A stretch of 64,000 bases of DNA, taken from positions 940,001 to 1,004,000 of the forward strand of contig CP066204.1 in the NCBI GenBank assembly GCA_016237705.1. The letters are read 5' to 3'. A model generated the notes under the pieces. It did no database searches, was not told the origin of the DNA, and was given only the letters and a program-made list of their open reading frames with translations. Shown here one piece after another: positions 35,010-44,483 of this stretch. The position numbers and the translations under genes are program-made. This DNA is from Aerococcaceae bacterium zg-252 (GTDB lineage Bacteria > Bacillota > Bacilli > Lactobacillales > Aerococcaceae). The stretch's first letter is position 1; the number at the start of each line of letters is the position of its first letter.

Positions 35010-35060
35010 CCACACAGTGCGAAGTGAACGTCAATCCAAATTATCCGTTAACAAGGGGGG
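35010..35060 (+). repeat. Leader-hairpin repeat, truncated second unit after G
   Basis: CACACAGTGCGAAGTGAACGTCAATCC fuses the 5' tag (CATAGTGCGA-like) to the 3' part (GAAGTGGACGTC-like), so the central hairpin is deleted as in unit F. It leads into AAGGGGGG, the ribosome binding site of the next gene. Confidence 0.65.
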
Positions 35061-35065
35061 AAACA

Positions 35066-35698
35066 ATGCAAACCTATACAAAAAATCGGACAGGAGAATT
35101 AGTTCGATTAGCATTATTTTTATCATTAATTATGATTCAAACATGGGTTCCATTTTTAGGGAACATTAATATTGGCTTGTTGTCGATTACCTTTATTCAT
35201 GTAACGGTTATCGTGGCAACACTTTGGTTAGGCTTGCGAGAAGGCGTTATGGTTGGGACGATGTGGGGAATTAATAGTTGGATTCGTTCATTAGCCATGC
35301 CAACTTCTCCATTAGCAACCTATGCACTCTCATCGCCGATTGTCAGTGTTTTACCACGTATTTTGATGCCATTAATTATCGGATTAATATATATGAATTT
35401 ACCGAAAAAACATCAACAATCAAAAATCACGTTATTTATCTTAGGGGGATTAGGTGCTATTTTAAATACTGTTTTATTACTTGGTGCAATCGGACTATTT
35501 CGTTCGTCAGGTGGTGCTATTGCCATGGGCGTTATTAAAGAAGCATCAGAAGCAACTTCTGCTACAAGCTTTGCATTATGGAAAATACTAGGTGGTATTG
35601 TGATTTCAAATGGCATACCAGAAATGATTTTCTCAGCCCTTGTCACCCCAACATTAGTCACAGCATTACAATTTAGTCAAAAACGCATGAACCAATAA
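35066..35698 (+). CDS. ECF transporter S component (PanT-like vitamin uptake)
   Basis: Membrane substrate-binding subunit of an energy-coupling-factor importer, 210 residues and about six helices. The start resembles PanT/ThiW-type S components: LALFLSLIMIQTWVPFLGNINIG, then SITFIHVTVIVATLWLGLREG and MWGINSWIRSLAMPTSP. Pantothenate is my best guess for the substrate; folate or another vitamin is possible. The ATG at 35066 follows AAGGGGGG. The EcfAAT module is not in the window. No riboswitch is visible, only the repeats. Confidence 0.75.
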   Translation: MQTYTKNRTGELVRLALFLSLIMIQTWVPFLGNINIGLLSITFIHVTVIVATLWLGLREGVMVGTMWGINSWIRSLAMPTSPLATYALSSPIVSVLPRILMPLIIGLIYMNLPKKHQQSKITLFILGGLGAILNTVLLLGAIGLFRSSGGAIAMGVIKEASEATSATSFALWKILGGIVISNGIPEMIFSALVTPTLVTALQFSQKRMNQ

Positions 35699-35699
35699 A

Positions 35700-35745
35700 T
35701 AAAGCATCACGTTTAGTATGAATCTACTAAAACGTGATGCTTTTT
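35700..35745. terminator. Bidirectional terminator
   Basis: AAAGCATCACGTTT pairs with AAACGTGATGCTTT, with AGTA/TACT inside, followed by T on plus and A-rich flank for minus. It separates the ECF gene from the minus-strand small gene. Confidence 0.8.
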
Positions 35746-35747
35746 GC

Positions 35748-35879
35748 TTAAAAGAAACTTTGTAAACTGAAGTATAAGCTTAGGATTAGTGATGCGAGCA
35801 TCGTAATAACCATTAAAATAGCTGTAAATCGTACGATGTGTTCCATACGAGTTAATTTTTTCTTTTTCTTTTTACTCAT
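35748..35879 (-). CDS. Small DUF4044-like membrane protein
   Basis: 43 residues: MSKKKKKKLTRMEHIVRF, then one hydrophobic helix (TAILMVITMLASLILSLYF) and a short tail. The polylysine start plus single helix matches the DUF4044 family of Lactobacillales, of unknown function. AAAGGA precedes the ATG on the minus strand. It converges with the ECF gene at a shared terminator and is divergent from gnd. Confidence 0.75.
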   Translation of the reverse strand: MSKKKKKKLTRMEHIVRFTAILMVITMLASLILSLYFSLQSFF

Positions 35880-36072
35880 CTATATAAATCCTTTCATCAA
35901 TGCTAGTGGAACGGTATTGAATTCCTATCTCTTTACAATGATACACAACTCTCTATATATTTTCAATAATTATGTATGCAAAAACCTTTTATCTAGCTGC
36001 ATAATTTGGTAGAATAGTGGGGTGAAATAGTAGGGGATTAGAAAATCCTTAAAAATTAGGAGGCTTATCATC

Positions 36073-37518
36073 ATGTCAAAACAACAGATTGGTGTTGTCG
36101 GAATGGCTGTAATGGGACGCAATATTGCGTTAAATATTGAAAGTCGTGGTTATTCAGTTGCATTGTATAACCGTACTGGTTCAAAAACAACATCAGTAAT
36201 CGAAGAAAATCCAGGTAAAAATTTAAAAGCGACGTATTCAGTAGAAGAGTTTGTTGATTCATTGGAAGTACCACGCAAAATTTTATTAATGGTACAAGCT
36301 GGTAAAGGAACAGATTTGACGATTGAAGCGTTATTGCCACATTTAGACAAGGGCGATATTTTAATTGACGGTGGAAATACTTTTTATAAAGATACCATTC
36401 GTCGTAGCGAATATTTAGCAAACTCAGGTATTAACTTCATCGGTACAGGTGTTTCTGGTGGTGAAGAGGGAGCTTTATTAGGGCCGTCAATTATGCCAGG
36501 TGGGCAAAAAGAAGCGTATGAATTAGTAGCACCAATTTTAGAACAAATTGCTGCTAAAGCAAGTGAAGACGGTAAACCATGTGTGACTTACATTGGACCT
36601 AATGGTGCAGGACACTATGTTAAAATGGTTCACAATGGAATTGAGTATGGCGATATGCAATTAATCGCTGAATCTTATGATATTTTACATCGTGGTTTAG
36701 GTTTATCAGCACAAGAAATCGGTGAAATTTTCACTGAGTGGAATAATGGTGAGTTAGATAGTTTCTTAATGGAAATCTCTGCTCAAATTTTAAAAACAAA
36801 TGACCCTGAAACAGGTAAACCAATGGTTGAAGTGATTATGGACCGTGCTGGTAATAAAGGGACAGGTAAATGGACTTCTCAAAGTGCGTTAGACTTAGGT
36901 GAACCATTGTCATTAATTACAGAATCAGTATTTGCACGTTATATTTCAAGTCAAAAAGAGCAACGTGTTAAAGCAAGTGAAGTAATTCCAAATGTTGATG
37001 CTAAAGTAACGGTTGAGGGCGAAGAACGTACACAACTTATCGAAGCAATTCGTCAAGCATTATACTTCAGTAAAATTATGAGTTATGCTCAAGGATTTGC
37101 GCAAATGCGTGAAGCAAGTGATGTCTATGGTTGGGATTTACCGTATGGTGAAATTGCAAGTATTTTCCGTGCAGGTTGTATCATTCGTGCGAAATTCTTA
37201 CAAAAAATTACCGATGCGTATGAAAAAGATGCGAATTTAGCAAACTTAATGTTAGATGATTATTTCTTAGACATCGTATCAACGCATCATCAAGCTGTTC
37301 GACACGTTGTATCAGTTGCGATTGCGGCAGGTATTCCAGTACCAACATTCTCAGCTGCGATTGCTTACTACGATTCTTATCGTTCAGCAGTCTTACCAGC
37401 TAATTTAATTCAAGCACAACGTGACTTCTTTGGTGCTCACACTTATAATCGTGTTGACAAACCAGGAACATTCCACTTCCACTGGAATGATGTTCGTGAA
37501 GAGCAATTAGAAGATTAA
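36073..37518 (+). CDS. gnd: 6-phosphogluconate dehydrogenase, NADP-dependent, decarboxylating
   Basis: Oxidative pentose-phosphate enzyme making ribulose-5-phosphate, CO2 and NADPH; 481 residues. The dinucleotide motif at the start is [20 protein letters not shown] with NRT..KT for NADP. Catalytic regions: [40 protein letters not shown] and [16 protein letters not shown]. It forms a single-gene unit with its own terminator. Confidence 0.97.
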   Translation: MSKQQIGVVGMAVMGRNIALNIESRGYSVALYNRTGSKTTSVIEENPGKNLKATYSVEEFVDSLEVPRKILLMVQAGKGTDLTIEALLPHLDKGDILIDGGNTFYKDTIRRSEYLANSGINFIGTGVSGGEEGALLGPSIMPGGQKEAYELVAPILEQIAAKASEDGKPCVTYIGPNGAGHYVKMVHNGIEYGDMQLIAESYDILHRGLGLSAQEIGEIFTEWNNGELDSFLMEISAQILKTNDPETGKPMVEVIMDRAGNKGTGKWTSQSALDLGEPLSLITESVFARYISSQKEQRVKASEVIPNVDAKVTVEGEERTQLIEAIRQALYFSKIMSYAQGFAQMREASDVYGWDLPYGEIASIFRAGCIIRAKFLQKITDAYEKDANLANLMLDDYFLDIVSTHHQAVRHVVSVAIAAGIPVPTFSAAIAYYDSYRSAVLPANLIQAQRDFFGAHTYNRVDKPGTFHFHWNDVREEQLED

Positions 37519-37528
37519 TCAAGCAATA

Positions 37529-37556
37529 AAAACGGGGTGAGAGCCTCGTTTTTTCG
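37529..37556 (+). terminator. Terminator after gnd
   Basis: AAACGGGG/CCTCGTTT imperfect stem followed by TTTTTT. Confidence 0.7.
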
Positions 37557-37730
37557 TTTCTAATTAAAGAATCATATTTTTATGCAAATATTTTATTGAA
37601 AATAGCCTAAATTAAGCAATTATGGTAGCTTTCTCATTAAAAATTGTGTAATATAAGAATGAAAGCATTTAAAGTTTAATGAAACAATTAAGTTTGTCGG
37701 TTTTAAATCATTTTATGGAGGGTACATTCA

Positions 37731-38432
37731 ATGAATGAAAATAAAAATTATCGTGTATTGATTATCGAAGATGAGAAAAATTTAGCACGATTCGTTGATT
37801 TAGAATTACAACATGAAGGCTATGAAACCCATATTTGTAATGACGGTCGCAGTGGCTTAGAAGCTGCATTAAATCACAATTGGGATGTTATTTTATTAGA
37901 TTTAATGTTACCAGAGTTAAATGGACTTGAAGTGTGTCGCCGTATTCGTCCAATTAAAGATACACCAATTATTATTATGACAGCACGTGATTCGGTAATG
38001 GATCGTGTATCAGGATTAGATCAAGGTGCAGATGACTACATTGTTAAGCCTTTTGCAATTGAAGAATTATTAGCTCGTTTACGTGCTTTATTCCGTCGTA
38101 TTGAGACAGAAGAGGAGCAACGAACACCGCAACAGCCAATCGTTAAATATCGTGATTTAGTCGTGGAAAAAGCTAGTCGTATTGTGCGTCGTAATGATGA
38201 AGTGATAGATTTAACCAAGCGTGAATACGAATTATTACTTTACTTAATGGAAAACTTAAATAAAGTGATGTCTCGTGAAGTATTATTAGACGAAGTATGG
38301 GAATATAAATCTGAAGTTGAAACAAATGTTGTCGATGTTTATATTCGTTATTTACGCAATAAAATTGATTTACCAAATCAAGAAAGCTATATCCAAACAG
38401 TTCGTGGTACTGGATATGTAATGAGAACGTAA
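37731..38432 (+). CDS. arlR: ArlR-like OmpR-family response regulator
   Basis: 233 residues. The receiver has VLIIEDEKNLARFVDLELQ, the phospho-acceptor Asp in DVILLDLMLPELNG, TARD and IVKPFAIEEL. The winged-helix DNA-binding domain carries DLTKREYELLLYLMEN and ETNVVDVYIRYLRNKID...VRGTGYVM. It is closest in look to ArlR/CsrR regulators that follow metabolism, adhesion and cell-wall state. GGAGGG precedes the ATG. The stop overlaps the kinase start by one base. Confidence 0.9.
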   Translation: MNENKNYRVLIIEDEKNLARFVDLELQHEGYETHICNDGRSGLEAALNHNWDVILLDLMLPELNGLEVCRRIRPIKDTPIIIMTARDSVMDRVSGLDQGADDYIVKPFAIEELLARLRALFRRIETEEEQRTPQQPIVKYRDLVVEKASRIVRRNDEVIDLTKREYELLLYLMENLNKVMSREVLLDEVWEYKSEVETNVVDVYIRYLRNKIDLPNQESYIQTVRGTGYVMRT

Positions 38433-39943
38433 TGATGAAGATGCAATGGTTTAAAAGAGAACAACCCATTTCCCTAAAATGGAAATGGGGAGTTTTGTTA
38501 TTTACAGTATTTTTTGTTGTTGGTGTCGGTGGGCTGTTATTATATCATAACCATTTACGCAATGCACAACGTGAAGCATTGATGAGTGTGTATCAAGAAC
38601 AATTTGATGCCGTAGTGGATTATCTTGAAAGTTTTGATACTTTACATCAATTTAATTCGAGCGATATTGAATTGGAGCAGTTGCCGGAAGAAATTTTATT
38701 GACGATGAACAATGATGTGTTGAAATTTTTAGAATCTCAAACACATGATGAAGTGATTTTTCGTATTTTCAATCGCAATAATCGTTTAATTTATTTTACG
38801 AAACATATTCAATTACCTAAAATTGAAATGACCCAGCCATTGAAATTGATTGAAATTGATAAGGTAGTGCATTTAGTTGCGTCTGCACCGATTATGTCTA
38901 AACAATCCAATCGTCATGAGGGAACAATTCAGTTCATCATTCAAGCAACGTCACTAATGAATCGTGAACACAATCAAGTGCGTGTCTTTTTAATTGCACT
39001 AAGTATCTTACTTGTTGTGTCAATTTTGTTAGCGATTATTGTGACATCACAATTTTTACGGCCTTTGAATTACTTAAACAATGCTTTAGATTTAGTAGAA
39101 GAAGAGAGTTTATCGGAGCTACGTATGCGTAAACCACGCTCAGTTGATGAGTGGAGTGATTTAACCTTACATATTAATCGAATGCTAGATAAAATTGATT
39201 TGTACGTTAAAAACCAAAAACAATTCGTCGAAGATGTTTCGCATGAATTACGTACTCCCGTTGCGATTGTCGAGGGACATTTGACCATGTTAAATCGCTG
39301 GGGAAAAAATGACCCAGAAGTGCTAGAAGAATCTATTTCTGCGTCATTACAAGAGATTAGTCGTATGAAAGGTTTAGTTCAAGAAATGCTTGATTTAATG
39401 CGAGCCGACCATGCTGAAGTTGATTATAAAGATGAAATTACGAATGTTTATAGTACAACACGTCAAGTTTATAATAATTTCGTTATGCTGTATCCAGAGT
39501 TTCAGTTTTATTTAGATGCTGATAAAAAGGAAGATGAATTGTATATTCGAATGTTCCGTAATCATTTTGAGCAAGTGCTAATTATTTTGCTGGATAATGC
39601 GGTGAAATATAGTACTGACCGTAAAGAAATTCATTTATCGGTCAGCACGACACTTTCCGAAATTGAAATTGCGATTCAAGATTTTGGTGAGGGAATGACA
39701 GAAGAAGATAAGGAACGTGTCTTTGGACGTTTCTATCGAGTGGATAAAGCTCGTTCACGAGATAAGGGTGGTAATGGGCTTGGACTAAGTATTGCACAAC
39801 AACTAGTTCAAAGCTATAAAGGTGCTATTCGTGTCGAAAGTGTCTTGAATCATGGCTCAATCTTTTATATTAGCTTTCCAATATTGGATAATTCTCGCCA
39901 AATTTATAAGAGTAAACAAAAGGCGATTAAGAAAAATCTATAA
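38432..39943 (+). CDS. arlS: ArlS-like sensor histidine kinase
   Basis: 503 residues: transmembrane helix at about 17-36, an extracytoplasmic domain of about 130 residues, a second helix at about 187-207, HAMP (SQFLRPLNYLNNALDLVEEE), HisKA with His in VEDVSHELRTPVAIVEGHL, and an ATPase domain (IILLDNAVKYS, DFGEGMTEEDKERVFGRFYR, GNGLGLSIAQQLV). Coupled to arlR by a one-base overlap. The signal is unknown. Confidence 0.9.
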   Translation: MMKMQWFKREQPISLKWKWGVLLFTVFFVVGVGGLLLYHNHLRNAQREALMSVYQEQFDAVVDYLESFDTLHQFNSSDIELEQLPEEILLTMNNDVLKFLESQTHDEVIFRIFNRNNRLIYFTKHIQLPKIEMTQPLKLIEIDKVVHLVASAPIMSKQSNRHEGTIQFIIQATSLMNREHNQVRVFLIALSILLVVSILLAIIVTSQFLRPLNYLNNALDLVEEESLSELRMRKPRSVDEWSDLTLHINRMLDKIDLYVKNQKQFVEDVSHELRTPVAIVEGHLTMLNRWGKNDPEVLEESISASLQEISRMKGLVQEMLDLMRADHAEVDYKDEITNVYSTTRQVYNNFVMLYPEFQFYLDADKKEDELYIRMFRNHFEQVLIILLDNAVKYSTDRKEIHLSVSTTLSEIEIAIQDFGEGMTEEDKERVFGRFYRVDKARSRDKGGNGLGLSIAQQLVQSYKGAIRVESVLNHGSIFYISFPILDNSRQIYKSKQKAIKKNL

Positions 39944-39950
39944 TGATGCA

Positions 39951-39995
39951 AAAAACGCTCTGAGAAATGTGGAATCTCAGAGCGTTTATTTTTTA
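39951..39995. terminator. Bidirectional terminator between arlS and the DUF2871 gene
   Basis: 12-bp perfect stem AAACGCTCTGAG/CTCAGAGCGTTT, T-rich on the plus side and A-rich before it. Confidence 0.8.
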
Positions 39996-40400
39996 GTTTT
40001 CTTTTGTCATTAATTGATTGATGATGAGGAAGAATAATACACCGGCTACTAAGGTAACAGTGTGACTCATACCTGTCATCGCAGCTAATAAACTACTTCT
40101 TTGACCACCTGTTACAGTAATCATGCCTTTGCCTAACATAACTAATGAAGATAAAATAATGCCACAGTTCAAAATCCAATAAAAAATATTAAATAATTTG
40201 TGTTGAGATAATGTAAATAATTTCTCTAATACTGCTAATAATAAATGGAAAACTGTTCCTAAAGCAAAAATAAATAAATAAAGAGATGACAATAATGAAG
40301 TGCCCTCAAAATGATGTTGTTTAGTAAATGCCAAATAGAAGACAGCTGCAGCTGTTCCTAGTACGGCATAGACTGTTGATGTTCTAACTAATTTTTTCAC
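39993..40400 (-). CDS. DUF2871 family membrane protein
   Basis: 135 residues with four transmembrane helices: STVYAVLGTAAAVFYLAFTK, LYLFIFALGTVFHLLLAVLEKLF, a third at about 71-92 and a fourth at about 109-128. The arrangement and the FALG/LEKLF motif match DUF2871, of unknown function. It starts at GTG with AGGGGG upstream, and this ribosome binding site lies at the end of a minus-strand leader-hairpin repeat. Confidence 0.75.
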   Translation of the reverse strand: MKKLVRTSTVYAVLGTAAAVFYLAFTKQHHFEGTSLLSSLYLFIFALGTVFHLLLAVLEKLFTLSQHKLFNIFYWILNCGIILSSLVMLGKGMITVTGGQRSSLLAAMTGMSHTVTLVAGVLFFLIINQLMTKEN

Positions 40401-40408
40401 AAATAATT

Positions 40409-40530
40409 CCCCCTATTGTTTACGTTTGGCAGCCACAATGTCCACTTTAAAAAATTCTATGTGCGATACTCGTACTTCGATATTTTCTTCCAGTGGGTTG
40501 GGACTAAACGCCTTGCTCACACTATGTTTT
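40409..40530 (-). repeat. Leader-hairpin repeat, minus-strand unit H
   Basis: Read on the minus strand it begins ACATAGTGTGAGCAAGGCG and ends AACAATAGGGGG, the DUF2871 ribosome binding site. CCCACT/AGTGG, GAAAAT/ATTTTT and outer GTTT/AAAC pair, with AGTCCCAA against TTGTGGCT nearly pairing. It is more diverged than the plus-strand units, but points toward its own gene. Confidence 0.7.
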
Positions 40531-40560
40531 AATTGTTGTTAATTTTTGAACAACGTGATA

Positions 40561-40606
40561 ATTATAGCAAAATATTTCATTAATTGCGAGTGATTTGTGC
40601 TATAAT
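40561..40606. promoter_or_regulatory. Divergent back-to-back -10 elements for DUF2871 and recD2
   Basis: TGCTATAAT on the plus strand (40598-40606) and the same TGCTATAAT on the minus strand (40561-40569) form an inverted pair. Both are extended -10s; their -35 regions would fall in the shared 28 bases. The two genes may compete for RNA polymerase. Confidence 0.6.
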
Positions 40607-40654
40607 AGACGCAAGAAATGGACGTCAAGGCAATTCGGACGAACCATAGGAGGT
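40607..40654 (+). repeat. 3' remnant of a leader-hairpin repeat before recD2
   Basis: GAAATGGACGTCAAGGCAAT then CGGACGAACCATAGGAGG matches the last third of the family (AAGTGGACGTC...GCGAACCAGAATAGGAGG). The 5' half is missing and the promoter -10 ends where it begins. It supplies the recD2 Shine-Dalgarno. Confidence 0.7.
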
Positions 40655-40662
40655 GAACGTTT

Positions 40663-43116
40663 TTGAGTGAAGTGCTTATTGTAGGACAGTTAGATGCGAT
40701 TTATTTTGAAAATCCGACCAACTTATATAAGGTAATTCGTGTCATGGTTGATGATGAGTTGACGGAAGTTTTAACTCATTCGGAAATTGTTTGTACAGGG
40801 CAATTTGCCACCTTGCATTATGATACAATGTATGAATTTTATGGCAATTTTACAACACATCCTAAATTTGGTGAGCAATTTTCAGTGACACGCTATCAAC
40901 AAATGGCTCCCACTTCTGAAAAAGGTTTAGTCGATTATTTATCAAGTGACCGTTTTAAAGGGATTGGGGGAGTCTTAGCACAACGTATCGTTGACCAATT
41001 AGGAATGGACGCAATTGAACTGATTATTCAAGACGGCGATGTATTAAAGTCGATAAAAGGTATAACCAGTCAAAAGCAACAGGATTTACGTGAGGCTCTA
41101 CTGAAGTTTCAAGGAACTGAACGTGTTTTTATGCAGTTGAGCGAATGGGGATTCACTCCAAAGTTTGCTGATAAAATTTATCAAAAGTATAAGAGTGCGG
41201 CGATTGAGAAAATTAAAGAAAATCCATATCAATTAATTGAAGACGTAGAGGGGATTGGTTTTTCTAAGGCAGATTTGTTAGCAGAAATGCTAGGCATTGA
41301 ACCGGATTCACTCGACCGTATAGTAGCAGCTTATTATACGGTGATTTTAGAGCATTGTTATCAAAATGGTGATACTTATTTATTGGAATCTATTAGTCGT
41401 CAGCAAACACAAAAATTATTAGAGAGTGCACGACCGTATTTGATTAGTGATGAGTTGATGAATTTGGCTTTGGATAAGGCGATTATGGAGAAGAAACTCG
41501 TTCGGATACTCGAGGGTTTGATGATTCCAAGTCTATATTTCGCTGAAATTGGGATTGCAGAACGTTTATATAAGCACATTCAATACGCACAAATTGAACA
41601 ATTTGAAGAAAGTGTTATCGATGAGGCAATTCAAGAAGTTATCGAAACCACAGGTATTCAATATGACCAACAACAGCAGCAGGCATTGAAATTTGCAATG
41701 CAGTCACCTTGTTCGATTATTACTGGTGGACCAGGTACAGGGAAGACTACTTTAGTAAAAGGATTAATTGCCTTACACTCGATTTTACATGAATATGAGC
41801 TATCTTCTATAACGAAATATGGCGATTTTCAGCCGATATTATTGGCTGCACCTACTGGACGAGCAGCAAAACGTATGAATGAGATGACTGATTTACCAGC
41901 TCAGACGATTCATCGAATGTTAGGCTATACTCGAGATAGTAATGTGGAAGAATTTTCTAGCAGTGTTGAACTTGAGGGAAATTTATTAATTGTCGATGAG
42001 ATGTCAATGGTCGATACTTGGTTAATGAACTGGTTAATTCAAGCGATTCCGTATCAAATGCAAGTGGTATTTGTAGGCGACCGAGACCAATTGCCGTCAG
42101 TTGGCCCAGGAAAAGTGTTTAATGATTTAATTGCCAGTCAAAGTATTCCGACGATTAAATTGGAGAAAGTCTATCGTCAGGGACAAGATAGTTCCATTAT
42201 TTCCTTAGCACACGAAATCCGACAAGGAAAAATTCCAGCTGACTTATTAGACAAACAAATAGACCGTAGCTTTATTCCTTGTGCACCGAACCAAGTAGTT
42301 GATGTCGTGCGTCAAATTGTGGAGCAAGCTAAAAAGAAACAATATGACAGCACTAATATGCAAGTGTTAGCACCGATGTATAAAGGCCCTGCTGGGATTA
42401 ATCAGCTGAATGAGCAGTTACAAGTTATTATGAATCCAGCGAAAAAAGGATTACGAGAAATTACTTATTTTGAGCAGACATTCCGAGTAGGGGATAAAGT
42501 ATTACAATTGGTTAATAATGCTGAAGCTGATGTTTATAATGGTGACATTGGTAAAATTGTAGCGATTTTTAATAAAAATGAAACAGAATCGAATGTTGAA
42601 GAAGTACTGGTTGAATTTGAGCAGCGAGAATTAACATATAAACGTTCCGATTTAGACCAGTTGACTTTGGCTTATTGTTGTTCGGTACATAAAGCACAGG
42701 GGAGTGAGTATCCTTTAGTTATTTTGCCACTGGTTGATTTACATTCACGATTATTGCGTAAAGATTTATTATATACGGCAGTCACAAGAGCGAAACAGCG
42801 ACTTGTATTAGTAGGAAATCCGAATAGCTTTGTAAAAGCAGCAACGAGCGCTACTGAACCACGTGCGACATTTTTAAAAGATATGATTCAACTGAAGATG
42901 AAGAACCAAGTTAAAAAAGGTGTTGAATTTGTAGCTGAAAATGAGCCGATAGCTGATGAAACAGTTTCGGAAGTAGCTGAAAGCAGTGTGGCTACTTTAG
43001 TGAAAACTGATGTTTCAGCTGAAAAAGAAACTATTGATGTCTTAACGGAAGATACAATTTGGTCGATTGACCCGATGATAGGTATGGACGGTATTTCGCC
43101 GTATGATTTTATGTAA
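40663..43116 (+). CDS. recD2: RecD2-type ATP-dependent 5'-3' DNA helicase
   Basis: Superfamily 1B helicase acting in replication-fork and repair processes without RecBC; 817 residues. An N-terminal OB/HhH region (KGIGGVLAQRIVDQLG, ENPYQLIEDVEGIGFSKADLLAE) precedes the motor: Walker A GGPGTGKTTLVKG at about 357, Walker B LLIVDEMSMVD, GDRDQLPSVGPG, YRQ, and motif VI TAVTRAKQRLVLVG. The C-terminal 60 residues are acidic and poorly conserved. It starts at TTG after AGGAGGTGA. Confidence 0.94.
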   Translation: MSEVLIVGQLDAIYFENPTNLYKVIRVMVDDELTEVLTHSEIVCTGQFATLHYDTMYEFYGNFTTHPKFGEQFSVTRYQQMAPTSEKGLVDYLSSDRFKGIGGVLAQRIVDQLGMDAIELIIQDGDVLKSIKGITSQKQQDLREALLKFQGTERVFMQLSEWGFTPKFADKIYQKYKSAAIEKIKENPYQLIEDVEGIGFSKADLLAEMLGIEPDSLDRIVAAYYTVILEHCYQNGDTYLLESISRQQTQKLLESARPYLISDELMNLALDKAIMEKKLVRILEGLMIPSLYFAEIGIAERLYKHIQYAQIEQFEESVIDEAIQEVIETTGIQYDQQQQQALKFAMQSPCSIITGGPGTGKTTLVKGLIALHSILHEYELSSITKYGDFQPILLAAPTGRAAKRMNEMTDLPAQTIHRMLGYTRDSNVEEFSSSVELEGNLLIVDEMSMVDTWLMNWLIQAIPYQMQVVFVGDRDQLPSVGPGKVFNDLIASQSIPTIKLEKVYRQGQDSSIISLAHEIRQGKIPADLLDKQIDRSFIPCAPNQVVDVVRQIVEQAKKKQYDSTNMQVLAPMYKGPAGINQLNEQLQVIMNPAKKGLREITYFEQTFRVGDKVLQLVNNAEADVYNGDIGKIVAIFNKNETESNVEEVLVEFEQRELTYKRSDLDQLTLAYCCSVHKAQGSEYPLVILPLVDLHSRLLRKDLLYTAVTRAKQRLVLVGNPNSFVKAATSATEPRATFLKDMIQLKMKNQVKKGVEFVAENEPIADETVSEVAESSVATLVKTDVSAEKETIDVLTEDTIWSIDPMIGMDGISPYDFM

Positions 43117-43217
43117 TTTTACTCTATTTTTTTATATTTCATAGTACCTCACTGAACAGACGTGATGTTTAATCTTACAGTCTTTTTGGTGAGGTTGTTG
43201 TTTTTCGCACCATTTAT

Positions 43218-43300
43218 TTGTGAAATATTTATCTTTAAATAAAGTTGTAAATATAATATTTTTGACAAAAACAACAAAAAAATGTGAATTTTTTATCAAA
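43218..43300. promoter_or_regulatory. Rex-like sites upstream of the alcohol dehydrogenase
   Basis: TTGTGAAATATTTATC at 43218-43233 matches most of the Rex consensus TTGTGAAATATTTCACAA. ATGTGAATTTTTTATCAAA at 43282-43300 is a weaker second candidate. Rex represses fermentative dehydrogenases when NADH is low, which fits the next gene. Consensus matching by eye only. Confidence 0.4.
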
Positions 43301-43327
43301 AAGCTATATATTTTTTGAGAGATATAT

Positions 43328-43336
43328 GGCATAATT
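43328..43336 (+). promoter_or_regulatory. Extended -10 before the alcohol dehydrogenase
   Basis: TGGCATAAT, an extended -10, lies about 28 bases upstream of the ATG at 43365. The -35 is weak. Confidence 0.4.
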
Positions 43337-43364
43337 TAGTTATAAAAAAGAAAGGCGGTTGCTT

Positions 43365-44426
43365 ATGAAAGCGTATACTTATATTGGACCAGGAGATGCA
43401 CAGTTTATTGAGAAAGAGAAACCAGTTATTTTAAAACCAACAGATGCAGTTGTTCGTATGACAAAAACAACTATTTGTGGTACTGATTTGCACATCATTA
43501 AAGGAGATGTTCCTGCTGTACAAAGTGGTACTATTTTAGGACACGAAGGTGTTGGTATTGTTGAAGAAGTTGGTGAAGCAGTTACAAACTTCAAAAAAGG
43601 TGATAAAGTTCTTATTTCATGCGTATGTTCTTGTAGTAAATGTTACTATTGTAAAAAAGGTATTTATGCACACTGTGAAGACGAAGGTGGTTGGATTTTC
43701 GGTCACTTAATCGACGGAACACAAGCAGAATACTTACGTGTACCACATGCAGATGCTACTTTATATCATACACCAGAAGGATTATCTGACGAAGCATTAA
43801 CTATGTTATCAGATATTTTACCAACAGGATATGAAATCGGAGTTCTTAAAGGTAAAGTGACACCTGGTTGCAACGTTGTTATTGTTGGTTCTGGTCCAGT
43901 TGGTTTAGCAGCATTGTTAACTGCACAATTCTTCTCACCAGCGAAAATTATTATGATTGACCTTGATGATAACCGTTTAGAAACAGCATTATCATTTGGT
44001 GCAACTCATGCTATTAATTCTGCAAATGTTGAAGAAGCGATTCAAAAAGTATTTGAACTAACTGATAATCGTGGTGCTGACGTAGCGATTGAAGCAGTTG
44101 GTATTCCAGCAACATTTGACTTCTGTCAAAAAGTAATTGCGATTGACGGTACAATTGCGAATGCTGGTGTACACGGAAAACCGGTAGAATTTGACATTGA
44201 TAGATTATGGATTCGCAACATCAATGTGACAACAGGTTTAGTATCTACAAATACAACACCACAATTATTACAAGCATTATCAGCAAATAAAATTCAACCA
44301 GAAAAATTAGTAACACACTACTTCAAACTAAGTGAAATTGAAAAAGCGTATGAAATTTTTGGTAAAGCAAGCGAGCATAATGCAATTAAAGTAATTATCG
44401 AAAACGATATTTCACCAGTTGAATAA
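43365..44426 (+). CDS. Zinc-dependent alcohol dehydrogenase (medium-chain family)
   Basis: NAD-linked MDR enzyme of 353 residues. Catalytic zinc ligands are in TICGTDLH and LGHEGVG; the structural zinc site is CSCSKCYYCKKGIYAHC with its four cysteines; the Rossmann motif is GSGPVGLAAL followed by IDLDDNR, whose Asp selects NAD over NADP. The substrate is not certain; acetaldehyde or a small alcohol is likely. AAAGGCGG precedes the ATG at 43365. It is a monocistronic unit. Confidence 0.9.
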   Translation: MKAYTYIGPGDAQFIEKEKPVILKPTDAVVRMTKTTICGTDLHIIKGDVPAVQSGTILGHEGVGIVEEVGEAVTNFKKGDKVLISCVCSCSKCYYCKKGIYAHCEDEGGWIFGHLIDGTQAEYLRVPHADATLYHTPEGLSDEALTMLSDILPTGYEIGVLKGKVTPGCNVVIVGSGPVGLAALLTAQFFSPAKIIMIDLDDNRLETALSFGATHAINSANVEEAIQKVFELTDNRGADVAIEAVGIPATFDFCQKVIAIDGTIANAGVHGKPVEFDIDRLWIRNINVTTGLVSTNTTPQLLQALSANKIQPEKLVTHYFKLSEIEKAYEIFGKASEHNAIKVIIENDISPVE

Positions 44427-44443
44427 TATAAAGTAAAAAAATT

Positions 44444-44476
44444 ACTCCAAGCCATTTAGTTGGCTTGGAGTTTTTG
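44444..44476. terminator. Bidirectional terminator
   Basis: ACTCCAAGCCA/TGGCTTGGAGT perfect 11-bp stem with A-run before and T-run after; shared with the converging lipid kinase gene. Confidence 0.85.
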
Positions 44477-44483
44477 TGTTGTC

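Noticed and set aside
36071-36421. Minus-strand frame inside gnd
   Set aside because: Complement of a highly conserved coding gene; the plus-strand protein accounts for the sequence.
43132-43332. Minus-strand frame in the recD2-adh gap
   Set aside because: Very AT-rich, lies across the promoter and Rex-like sites, no ribosome binding site.
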